From Solibacillus isronensis (GTDB lineage Bacteria > Bacillota > Bacilli > Bacillales_A > Planococcaceae), in NCBI RefSeq assembly GCF_900168685.1, contig NZ_FVZN01000014.1, positions 682,001 to 746,000 of the forward strand: a DNA stretch of 64,000 nucleotides, in the 5' to 3' direction. The notes under the pieces are model-generated. The model had not been told where the DNA came from and did not search any database. It saw nothing but the letters and a program-made list of their open reading frames with translations. Below, one piece after another: positions 27,690-35,685 of the stretch. The position numbers were made by a program, and so were the translations under genes. Within the stretch, counting starts at the first letter, position 1. Each line of letters starts with the position of its first letter.

Positions 27690-29354
27690 ATGAGTAGCCA
27701 TCAAAGTTCATCAAGGGTTCGGATAATTCCTGCAAAAGCTAGAACGGGCCGAACGGAAGCAAATCCTGGTGGACAAAAGAAACGGATTGCAGTGTATGCC
27801 CGAGTATCCACTGACTCAGAAATGCAGGCAAGCAGTTATGAACTCCAAGTGGCACATTACAAAGATTATGTAAGTAAAAACCCTGCTTGGACTCTGGTTG
27901 ATGTGTATGCAGATGAAGGGATATCAGGAACCTCAACAAAGAACCGTACAGAATTTAATAGAATGATTCAAGACTGTGAAGAAGGGCGGATTGACTATAT
28001 TTTGACCAAGTCAATCAGTCGCTTCGCACGTAACACTCTTGATTGCATATCCCGAATAAGGATGCTCAAGAATCTACGACCTGCCGTGGGCGTTTTCTTC
28101 GAAAAGGAAAATATTGACACATTAGATTCGAAGTCAGAGCTTTTCCTAACCATTTTATCCTCGATGGCACAGGAAGAAAGTCGGAGCGTAAGTGAAAACA
28201 CAAAATGGGGAGTGCAGAAGAGATTCCAACAAGGAATAGTCCATATGCCGACCACGTTTTTCCTGGGTTACGACACAACTGAAGATGGAGAAATAGTGAT
28301 TAACGAAGAACAAGCAACGGTGGTAAGGCGTATTTTTCGAGAATTCTTAGAAGGTAAAGGGTGCCCAAGAATTGCAAAAGGCTTAACAAGAGACGGATTA
28401 AAGACAGGAAAAGGGAATAAAACATGGACGTCAGATGCAGTTTATAAAATCTTGAAACAAGAGAAGTACCAAGGCCACTGTTTAGCACAGAAAACCGTTA
28501 CGATCGATTTTTTAACTCATAAACGCGTTCGCAACCATGATATTCAGCCACAATATTATGTGAAGAACACCCATCCAGCAATTATTAGCGAAGAAACCTT
28601 TGAGGCTGTTCAACAAGAAATGAAAAGGCGAAGCTTGATGATGAGGGACCCGGATAAAAAATATCGACAACACTTTAGTGGACACAGTCCATTTTCTAAC
28701 CAATACTTTTGTGGAGAATGCGGAAGGCCCGTTATACGAAGGCGGATGACTTCAAGCAGGAAGGGGGAGAAGTATTACATTTCTGCTTGGCAATGCAGAG
28801 TGACCGCAGGACGAGATCCAGACTATAAAGATTGTAAAACAAGCTATGTTCATGAGACAGACCTTGAAAATGCATTTATGAAAATTATGAGGGAAATGAA
28901 AGAAAACCCCGATGAAGTAATAGAAGAAGCTAACCAAGCTATCGAAAAGGTATCCCTCTCACCACCGGAACAACAGCGACTGGAAGAGTTAAACAAGCAA
29001 ATTGAAACCATAACAGATCGCATCAGTGACTTGGCTGCCAAGGAATCGGCTACAAGAGATGCTATCTACGATGCGACATTAAGGCACTTGATTTATGAAC
29101 AAGAAATCCTTCAACAGGAGCGGGACAGCCTAGAGGAAAACATGCAAGAGCAACTCTACCTAGAAAAGCAGTTTCGATTCCTCCTAGACTTACTAGAAAC
29201 TACGGAAGAACTAGAGGACTTTGATGTGACGCTTTTCAAAAACACTATCGAACGGGGCATTATTTATAAGGAGCGAATAGTTGAATTTCAATTTAAATGC
29301 GGGGTGAAACGGACCCTCTGTGTAAGAGAACGTAAGACTCCTAAGAAAAAATAA
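27690..29354 (+). CDS. Large serine recombinase 2
   Basis: 554 residues, catalytic Ser40 in VYARVST, EGISGTSTKNR and SISRFARNTLD motifs, Recombinase domain, zinc ribbon CGECGRPV ... WQCR, long coiled coil (about 410-490) and a lysine-rich tail. Its 3' two thirds are nearly identical to the broken copy at 39378-40640, showing that another resident element had the same set of recombinases. Confidence 0.9.
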   Translation: MSSHQSSSRVRIIPAKARTGRTEANPGGQKKRIAVYARVSTDSEMQASSYELQVAHYKDYVSKNPAWTLVDVYADEGISGTSTKNRTEFNRMIQDCEEGRIDYILTKSISRFARNTLDCISRIRMLKNLRPAVGVFFEKENIDTLDSKSELFLTILSSMAQEESRSVSENTKWGVQKRFQQGIVHMPTTFFLGYDTTEDGEIVINEEQATVVRRIFREFLEGKGCPRIAKGLTRDGLKTGKGNKTWTSDAVYKILKQEKYQGHCLAQKTVTIDFLTHKRVRNHDIQPQYYVKNTHPAIISEETFEAVQQEMKRRSLMMRDPDKKYRQHFSGHSPFSNQYFCGECGRPVIRRRMTSSRKGEKYYISAWQCRVTAGRDPDYKDCKTSYVHETDLENAFMKIMREMKENPDEVIEEANQAIEKVSLSPPEQQRLEELNKQIETITDRISDLAAKESATRDAIYDATLRHLIYEQEILQQERDSLEENMQEQLYLEKQFRFLLDLLETTEELEDFDVTLFKNTIERGIIYKERIVEFQFKCGVKRTLCVRERKTPKKK

Positions 29355-29378
29355 GCTAAATCTAATTGAATAAACATA

Positions 29379-29475
29379 AACCTCTTTCCACCCGGAAAAA
29401 GAACTTGAATGTTCTCGGGATGTGAGTGATAGATGGACACGAACCATTATCACTTATAGGAAAGGGGTTTTTGTA
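29379..29475 (+). promoter_or_regulatory. Highly conserved leader before recombinase 3, copy 1
   Basis: This 97-base stretch differs at only one position from 40665-40761, before the second double recombinase, although the coding sequence that follows is much less similar. It contains short inverted repeats (TTTCC-ACCC-GGAAA, GAAC..GTTC, and AGTGATA..TATCACT) and ends in GGAAAGGGG, the ribosome site for TTG 29476. A structured translational leader, or a protein-binding site, is likely. Confidence 0.55.
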
Positions 29476-32400
29476 TTGGATGAATTACAGAAAGGATTGT
29501 GGGTCCGCACACTTTGGAACCCAGTCAAAGCGAGGGAAGAAAGTCCGTTAATAGGAGAAAAACAAGTAAAAGTCGCTGCTTATTGCCGGGTCAGTTCTTC
29601 TTTAGACGTACAATTGCGCTCTCTTGAAAATCAGGTGAGCCACTATACCCATCTGATTCGCGAAAAGCCAAATTGGAAGTTTGTTGGAGTGTATGTCGAT
29701 AACGGAACGAGTGGAACCAGCGCCAAGGGACAGCGGGGACTACAACGGCTGCTTCGCCACTGCGAAGAAGGAAGAGTCGATTTTATCTTGACCAAAAATG
29801 TATCTCGTCTGTCACGAAATGCAGAAGAATTGCTGACCATCGTTGAAAAGCTAAATGCAATGAAAGTTGGGATTTTCTTTGAAAAAGAGCATATTGATAC
29901 ATCCGTCCAATATAATAAATTTCTTCTAAGTACGTATGCAGCCCTTGCTCAAGAAGAAATCGAGACCATTTCAACATCAACCAGGTGGGGATTTGAAAAG
30001 AACTTCAAGAAAGGCATCCCTCGGTACAATAAGATGCTTGGTTATGATGTGGTGAAAGTAGATGGACGAAATACCCTTCAAATTAGCGAAGAAGGGGCAG
30101 TAATTGTTCGCCGTATCTTTGACTGGTTTTTACAGGGGATGACCATGGCTGAAATAGCACGAGAACTAATAAACCAAGGGATAAAAACATCAGTAGGCAA
30201 AGACCTGTGGAGAGGATCAACTGTAAAACATATTCTAACGAACGTGACCTATACCGGTAACAAACTGACGAGGGTTCGAACAAAAGACCTTTTCACCAAT
30301 AAAACCACCAAACATATGAGAGATGAAATTGCGATTGAAAATTGCCACCCTCCAATCATTAGTATGCAAGTATTTGAACAAACACAGAAACGCTTAGAAG
30401 AAATTAAACCTAAGAGGAAGTCCACAGGACCAAAAGGGAATAAACATTCTCTTTCAGGAAGAATGACCTGTCACCGCTGTGGCTATCGGTTGAACAACTA
30501 TCCCACGAGAAGGGTGAACTATTGGAAGTGCCAAGCGAGTGATATCGGCGCATGTGATTTTACATCGATTAGAGAAGATCGTTTGAGAGAGATTTTGCTT
30601 GAGGGCTTCAAACAGAAATTTGATATGACGAGTGATTCCGTTTTCGATACGGCCAAGAAGGTGCTTTTAGAGATTAATCAGAAGGACCATTTCGAGTTTC
30701 ACCGATTAAGGTGGATGGCTGAACTGGAGTTAGCAAAAGAAGGGAAGGGTGAGCTGGCTAAAGTAGAACAAGCCTATAAAGAGTTTGAACAACACATCGC
30801 CAGGATTGAAGATGATCGAATCTTTCGGAACCAAACATTGAGCTGGCTTGAGACGGTCCAAAATATAGAGGAGTTTCTAGAAACCATTACGATTGAACAG
30901 CTTAGGGCTTGGTTGATGGGAGCGGTCATTTATTCTCCCGATGATTATCGCATTGAGTGGGTCGATGGGACAGAAACCATCGTAGGGGAGATGCCTGATA
31001 GTCTACAGAAAGAAGAGATTCTTGAAAGTCAATCAAACAAGAAGTTTCAAAAACAACAAGAGCATGAACCACTGTATCAGATCATTGATGCAGAAGGACA
31101 TTTGAAAGAAAGGAGTGAGGAAAGCATGCAAGCACATATGGAACGAGAAATCATCAAAATTGAACCGAAAAAAGGGCAAAGCATGTTGAAGACGATAGAA
31201 ATGAACTTGCGTGACCATCCCTCCTCAACAACAAACCAGCCGGTTACAAAACCACTTAGAACTGCTGCCTATTGTAGGGTATCAACGGACCGTGAAGAGC
31301 AGCTAACCAGTTATAAAACACAGGTAGCTTACTATACGTATTTAATCCTCAAAGATCCTCGATACAAATTTGCCGGGATATTTGCGGATGAGGGGATATC
31401 CGGAAAATCCCTTAAAAATCGAACAGATTTCAAAAAGCTGATGGATGAATGTACTCGTGGGAATATCGATTTAATCCTTTGTAAGAGCATTTCAAGATTT
31501 AGTCGGAATACATTAGAAACGTTAAAAGCTGTCCGGTTATTGAAGTCTCTCCCTCGACCGGTGCACATATATTTCGAGAAAGAGAACATTCATACAGAAG
31601 ATGCTGATAGCGAATTGCTAATTACAATTTTCGGTAGCATTGCTCAGGAGGAAAGTATAAATATCGGAAACTCCATCGCATGGGGAAAAAGAAGTATGGC
31701 CAAGCGCGGCATAATTAAAGTAGGAAACGCCAACTATGGTTATCGGATTGGAGAGAAGCATCAATGGATTATCCATGAAGAAGAAGCTAAAGTTGTTCGT
31801 CGTATTTATGCGGAATTGCAAGCAGGGAAAAATTACACCCAAATCATAACCGGATTAACTAAAGATCGCATTCCAAGCCCAAAAGGAAAAGATGTCTGGA
31901 GTCTTAGCACGGTGAAGGGTATCCTGCAGAATGTGGTCTATAAAGGAGATTATCTTTATCAAAAATATATCACCGTGGATACATTAGAAGAAAAGACTGC
32001 TCCTAATGAAGGGGAGTTACCCCAGTATTATATTGAGGGCCACCATGAGCCTATTATTGCTCCGGAAGAATGGGAGAAGGTACAAAGCATTATCCAAAAA
32101 CGCAGCGAAGCCTTCAAGCAGCTGAACTACCAAAAGTATTCTAAAGACCAGCATAAAAATTCTTCTTTTACAGAGAACTTGTATTGCGGAGAATGCGGTA
32201 ATGTACTAGGGTATGAACGAAGCTTGGAGAGACGAGGATCCAACGGAACCAAAGAAATCAATCGTTGGGTTTGTAGGCTGGCAGAGAAATATTACGCTGT
32301 GAACGGCTGTTCATCCCAACGATTTCATCAAGACTATCTTGAAAAGCACTTTATTAATCTATTAAAAGAGTTTGAACAAGACGAGACATTTCAACAAGAA

Positions 32401-33096
32401 GTAGAAAGAGTCATTGCTCAAACAGTGTTAAGTGCTCAGGAGCTGAAGCAAGAGGAAGAGGCTCAAAGAAGGATGGAACACTTGAATCAAGAGCTATATG
32501 AGGCAGTAGATGAAGAACTGCATAAAGACGGACAAGATCATCAAAGGGTGGATGCCCTAAGTGAAAAGATAGTAAAACTGCACCAGCAGTTGAAAGACTT
32601 CTCTGACCGTAAAAAGCTAGCAGAGCATTATAGAAATGAATTCAAAGAGCTGAAGAAGGGAATCAAAAAGCTGGGGGATGAAAAGAATCTGGCATTCCCT
32701 GCGGACCTTTTTGAACAGTTCGTGGAACAGGCTAAGGTCTATAAAGATGGTAGGATTGTGTACCAACTAAGCCTGGGCCTAGAGTGGTCAACGGATGAAA
32801 GATATGAAGATTACAAACAGCAGATTGCCATGGAAAGAAAAGCTGAAAGGCTCGCCAAACGAAAAGAAAAACAGGCAGCATTTTTAAGAGGGCCAGAGGT
32901 TACTGCCTTACTGGAATATTGTGAGGAGCCACGGAGATGGGGGGAAATCCTGGCCTTTATGAACACGATGATGACGATCTCAGAATCCTATTTCAGGAAG
33001 AGCATTGTACTGCCATTGATGGAGAAAGGGAAGTTACACAAGGATTTTATACCAGGCAGTCAAAGTAAGCGAAAATATTATATGGTGAAGAAGTAA
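29476..33096 (+). CDS. Double serine recombinase 3 (two complete modules in one chain)
   Basis: 1,206 residues. Module 1: catalytic Ser40 (AAYCRVSS), SRLSRNAEE, Recombinase domain, zinc ribbon CHRCGYRL. Linker about 520-595. Module 2: Ser603 (AAYCRVST), EGISGKSLKNR, SRFSRNTLE, Recombinase domain, zinc ribbon CGECGNVL, coiled coil, and a C-terminal winged-helix-like region (LRGPEVTALLEYCEEPRRWGE onward). Both nucleophiles are present, so both modules could be active. TTG 29476 is preferred: it has GGAAAGGGG at 8 bases. Paralogue at 40762 has the same plan, so the fusion is real. Confidence 0.85.
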   Translation: MDELQKGLWVRTLWNPVKAREESPLIGEKQVKVAAYCRVSSSLDVQLRSLENQVSHYTHLIREKPNWKFVGVYVDNGTSGTSAKGQRGLQRLLRHCEEGRVDFILTKNVSRLSRNAEELLTIVEKLNAMKVGIFFEKEHIDTSVQYNKFLLSTYAALAQEEIETISTSTRWGFEKNFKKGIPRYNKMLGYDVVKVDGRNTLQISEEGAVIVRRIFDWFLQGMTMAEIARELINQGIKTSVGKDLWRGSTVKHILTNVTYTGNKLTRVRTKDLFTNKTTKHMRDEIAIENCHPPIISMQVFEQTQKRLEEIKPKRKSTGPKGNKHSLSGRMTCHRCGYRLNNYPTRRVNYWKCQASDIGACDFTSIREDRLREILLEGFKQKFDMTSDSVFDTAKKVLLEINQKDHFEFHRLRWMAELELAKEGKGELAKVEQAYKEFEQHIARIEDDRIFRNQTLSWLETVQNIEEFLETITIEQLRAWLMGAVIYSPDDYRIEWVDGTETIVGEMPDSLQKEEILESQSNKKFQKQQEHEPLYQIIDAEGHLKERSEESMQAHMEREIIKIEPKKGQSMLKTIEMNLRDHPSSTTNQPVTKPLRTAAYCRVSTDREEQLTSYKTQVAYYTYLILKDPRYKFAGIFADEGISGKSLKNRTDFKKLMDECTRGNIDLILCKSISRFSRNTLETLKAVRLLKSLPRPVHIYFEKENIHTEDADSELLITIFGSIAQEESINIGNSIAWGKRSMAKRGIIKVGNANYGYRIGEKHQWIIHEEEAKVVRRIYAELQAGKNYTQIITGLTKDRIPSPKGKDVWSLSTVKGILQNVVYKGDYLYQKYITVDTLEEKTAPNEGELPQYYIEGHHEPIIAPEEWEKVQSIIQKRSEAFKQLNYQKYSKDQHKNSSFTENLYCGECGNVLGYERSLERRGSNGTKEINRWVCRLAEKYYAVNGCSSQRFHQDYLEKHFINLLKEFEQDETFQQEVERVIAQTVLSAQELKQEEEAQRRMEHLNQELYEAVDEELHKDGQDHQRVDALSEKIVKLHQQLKDFSDRKKLAEHYRNEFKELKKGIKKLGDEKNLAFPADLFEQFVEQAKVYKDGRIVYQLSLGLEWSTDERYEDYKQQIAMERKAERLAKRKEKQAAFLRGPEVTALLEYCEEPRRWGEILAFMNTMMTISESYFRKSIVLPLMEKGKLHKDFIPGSQSKRKYYMVKK

Positions 33097-33099
33097 TGA

Positions 33100-33145
33100 G
33101 AACCCACTGAGTAGGCTGATGCAGCTGCTTGGTGGGTTCTTTTTT
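33100..33145 (+). terminator. Terminator after recombinase operon
   Basis: GAACCCAC pairs with GTGGGTTC, followed by TTTTTTAT. Similar AACCCAC/GTGGGTT hairpins close the broken recombinase genes at 37014 and 52567. Confidence 0.8.
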
Positions 33146-33146
33146 A

Positions 33147-33785
33147 TTATAATAGAACATTCTGTACTTTATTATAGTTGTTTATGTATTCTAGTAAATC
33201 AATATGTTGTCTGTTTAGGAGATCGGCTTCCTGTCCTTGATAATATGGTGATAGCCTCCAGTATTCATGCTTATCTAATCCCTCAAGAAAGTTTGGATTT
33301 GGAAAATAATCATCTCTCCATATTAGAACGTCAGATTCGTGTTTTCCAGAACCGTTTAAGCCTAGAGCTGAGTTACTTAAATTACTACTACCAACAATCA
33401 TTGCAAATGGAACATTATCACGTGTTTTCATAGAAATTTTTGCATGCCAGTTTCCGTAAGTATCGATTAAGAATCGTTTTTGATTACAGTGACAACCTCG
33501 ATTCATATAATGAACAAAATCAATATAACGATCGTAGTGACATTTAGAGTTATTGCTTTTACAAGTGCAACGTGATCCAAAGTTTCCTGAAAGCGTAATG
33601 AGTTGCGAATTATTATAACCTTGGAAACCTAGGTTAATATTATTACGTAAATCAAAATCCTGGGCTCCTGTGTAGCCGCTACTTAGTATTAGCCCCTCTC
33701 CAGAACTGGATACTAACTTATTTAATTCACGATAGAAAGGGCTAGTACCTTCAAGATTCTTTCTAAATAGAATTGCAATCCCCAT
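33147..33785 (-). CDS. Phospholipase D-like (HKD) nuclease, cargo A
   Basis: 212 residues. Contains one PLD-type motif, WHAKISMK followed by VGSSNLSNSALG, the H-x-K...GSxN signature of the HKD superfamily, plus a cysteine-rich insertion (CTCKSNNSKC, CHCNQK) that may bind zinc. Single-motif PLD proteins include BfiI-type nucleases that act as dimers. It is the only clear minus-strand gene in the window and is divergent from the CoiA-like gene. ATG with GGAGGAACC upstream. Antiphage nuclease is a reasonable guess, not shown. Confidence 0.7.
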   Translation of the reverse strand: MGIAILFRKNLEGTSPFYRELNKLVSSSGEGLILSSGYTGAQDFDLRNNINLGFQGYNNSQLITLSGNFGSRCTCKSNNSKCHYDRYIDFVHYMNRGCHCNQKRFLIDTYGNWHAKISMKTRDNVPFAMIVGSSNLSNSALGLNGSGKHESDVLIWRDDYFPNPNFLEGLDKHEYWRLSPYYQGQEADLLNRQHIDLLEYINNYNKVQNVLL

Positions 33786-33927
33786 TTACGGTTCCTCCTA
33801 CTAACACCTTTTTAATCAATTATAGCACCTATAAAAATCGTATATGAGAATAACTCTTTTAAATTCTTACATTTCCATAATTTCACATGATGGTATAATA
33901 GTCTTAGAAACTTTTGGATTAGAAGGG
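33786..33927. promoter_or_regulatory. Divergent promoter region of cargo A
   Basis: On the + strand TATAAT at 33894-33899 lies 28 bases before ATG 33928. On the minus strand TATAAT is read from the ATTATA at about 33820 towards the PLD gene. One shared control region for the two cargo genes. Confidence 0.5.
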
Positions 33928-35553
33928 ATGGTGTACAGCTTGGATTCAGCCTACCTACATAATTCTGTTTTTAACATTGAACTGAAAAGAAGAGAGTTAG
34001 AACAACAAAACTTATCACGATCTGAGGTTAAACGTTGGTTCGAAGATAATTATCGTGTTTTTTCAAAGAAGAGTGCGTTTACTTGTTTATGCTGCAACAA
34101 ACCAGTAAATATGAATTTAACCAAGGATGAGGGAAGACCTTTTTATTTTCGCCATAATGATGAAAGTGAATGTTCTTACTCTGAAAATACCACAACGTAT
34201 GATAAGCATGTTTCTAAACATGAGGTTAAATCTAAGAAAGATATTGGTCTCACCATTTTTAAAGAGATATTAGAAGGTGAGCTGAAACCCTATGACGTTG
34301 AGATTGAGCGAGGGTATCATTACAAAAAGAAACTTTCATTTATTCCGGATTTTATCATTAAGTTTCCGAACTCCGAGGAACGATGGGCGATTGATTATTT
34401 TACGGCAATCGATCAGGGGTTAACCTCAGGTAGCTATGCTCGCCATTTATCCAAGCGAATGAAAACCTATAAAGAAGAAGGTTTTAGGCCCTTTTCATTC
34501 GTGGACTATAGTTGGCTTTCTTTTTTAGAAGAGACGAATAAAGGAACCTTACTTACTGCTGAAACTTATGTAACTAGTAAAACTCATGAAGATAGTCTGT
34601 GGGATACATTTCTTGAGGGAAATTTACAAGGTGAATTATTAGACTTTTTTATGAAAGATACAGTAGCGACCATAGACGAATTTAATACTAGAAACATCGC
34701 GTATGTAGATGTATTTAATCGGCTATGTACAATCTTTCGTTTCATACCAATATCACAACAGGATCGGAATATAACTTTTTATAAACTATCATCTTCTGAA
34801 GTACCCCTGGCACGAGCGTTGTCAGTGAATGCTGATCAAAATCATTTTGTACTTTCAAAGGAAAATGAGGATGAGAGGAGAAATGGTTTTCTAAAGGAAC
34901 TAATTGAAAGGAAACAACAATTTGAGTTAGAACAACAAAGGTTAAGAGAAGAACAAGAAAGAATTAGAGCAGAAGAAGAGAGAATTAAACAAGAGGAAGA
35001 AAAGCAAAGGGCACGATTAAGGGCTCGAGAATTGGAATGGCAAAAACAAAGACAAAAAGCCAAAGAGCTAGAAGATGAAGAAGCCGAAAGAGAAATGCAA
35101 GAAAGGATGAGAAGAGCGGCTTTAAGGCCAATCGAGGTTCATCCGGACGGTTGGGATCAAAGGTCCAAAAGACCAAACCGATATGGAAACTATACCTATC
35201 AACAAAGTCCACCGGAATCTAGTTATACGAAAACAGAGGATCCTGCAGATAAAAAGAAAAAAGAGAAGGTTAGAGATATACTGCTATCGCAACCTATTAA
35301 AGGTGAACTCTATATTGATGGGGATAAAAGAGCTTGGCGGATTGTAATATTGAAGTGGATTAACGAAAATCAATCAGGTGATTCGCTAGTTGTTTCATTA
35401 GAGAAGGTTATCGGTCATATGAGAAGTTCAGGGATTTCCTTTAATCAAAATGATAAACTGGCTAAGTACCCAATAAAAGAATTTCTCGCGTTTTATGGGA
35501 AGACGGTAAAAGCAGAACTAAAGAAAAAAATCGAACTTACCATTCAGGAATAG
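33928..35553 (+). CDS. CoiA-like nuclease, cargo A
   Basis: 541 residues. N-terminal part resembles competence protein CoiA: CLCCNKPV and PFYFRHNDESEC (zinc-ribbon and FxH region), then KHEVKSKKD and a PD-(D/E)XK-like core FIPDFIIKFPN ... WAIDYFTAI. Residues about 330-400 form a long charged coiled coil rich in E, Q and R, and the last 100 residues are a separate helical domain. CoiA is a nuclease-like protein linked to DNA uptake; in a mobile element a defence role is inferred. Start is 33928 or GTG/TTG just after it: an earlier in-frame start lies upstream of the -10 box. Confidence 0.6.
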   Translation: MVYSLDSAYLHNSVFNIELKRRELEQQNLSRSEVKRWFEDNYRVFSKKSAFTCLCCNKPVNMNLTKDEGRPFYFRHNDESECSYSENTTTYDKHVSKHEVKSKKDIGLTIFKEILEGELKPYDVEIERGYHYKKKLSFIPDFIIKFPNSEERWAIDYFTAIDQGLTSGSYARHLSKRMKTYKEEGFRPFSFVDYSWLSFLEETNKGTLLTAETYVTSKTHEDSLWDTFLEGNLQGELLDFFMKDTVATIDEFNTRNIAYVDVFNRLCTIFRFIPISQQDRNITFYKLSSSEVPLARALSVNADQNHFVLSKENEDERRNGFLKELIERKQQFELEQQRLREEQERIRAEEERIKQEEEKQRARLRARELEWQKQRQKAKELEDEEAEREMQERMRRAALRPIEVHPDGWDQRSKRPNRYGNYTYQQSPPESSYTKTEDPADKKKKEKVRDILLSQPIKGELYIDGDKRAWRIVILKWINENQSGDSLVVSLEKVIGHMRSSGISFNQNDKLAKYPIKEFLAFYGKTVKAELKKKIELTIQE

Positions 35554-35599
35554 GCCTTTAAAATTATTTATATATAATAGTAAGAACTCGGCAAATTTT

Positions 35600-35630
35600 G
35601 CTCATCACTATACGTGGTGGGCATTTTTTT
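35600..35630 (+). terminator. Terminator after cargo A
   Basis: GCTCATCAC pairs with GTGGTGGGC, followed by ATTTTTTT. First member of the GCTCATC.. / ..GGTGGGC hairpin family that recurs across the stack. Confidence 0.8.
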
Positions 35631-35647
35631 ATTTGTTATAGGGGGGA

Positions 35648-35685
35648 TATATTTTGCGTATTTTTATCCATACGTCCTCACGGCG
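35648..35685 (+). repeat. Right-end sequence copy 1 (minimal 38 bp), E6/E5 junction
   Basis: Begins TATATTTTGCGTATTTTTAT and ends CCTCACGGCG. Shared with copies ending at 45917, 50715, 54044 and 56818; this copy lacks the longer upstream block of the others, so the 38 bases are the minimal common part. The next base starts coding sequence of a broken serine recombinase. Interpreted as the element arm of attR. Confidence 0.8.

Larger units (their letters stand above)
1..35685 (+). mobile_element. Siphovirus-type prophage (innermost element E6), left part outside window
   Basis: Genes run in one direction in the usual order for an HK97-fold siphovirus: replication, late regulator and HNH, terminase, portal, protease, capsid, connectors, tail, holin, amidase, integration genes, cargo, right end. 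The left end is not in the window. The right boundary is placed at 35685, where the shared right-end sequence stops and a broken recombinase gene starts. That three serine recombinases and two cargo genes belong to the same element as the phage genes is inferred from uninterrupted orientation and the absence of any other boundary sequence between them. Confidence 0.85.

Noticed and set aside
29422-29475. GTG start at 29422 for recombinase 3 (and the equivalent at 40708)
   Set aside because: It has no good ribosome site, whereas TTG 29476 has GGAAAGGGG at the right distance. The near-identity of the two copies also begins upstream of the GTG, so coding constraint does not explain it.
29476-33096. 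Double recombinase as an assembly or sequencing fusion of two genes
   Set aside because: An independent, diverged copy at 40762-44385 has the same two-module architecture and linker, and the E3 fragment also runs through the linker without a stop.
33119-33433. Plus-strand frame opposite the PLD nuclease gene
   Set aside because: It starts inside the terminator of the recombinase operon and is antisense to a gene with a clear HKD motif and ribosome site.
35614-35685. Hydrophobic N-terminal peptide on the E5 recombinase (IFLFVIGGIYFAYFYPYVL) as a membrane anchor
   Set aside because: It is the chance translation of the terminator tail and right-end repeat; the same repeat precedes the other fragments in unrelated frames.
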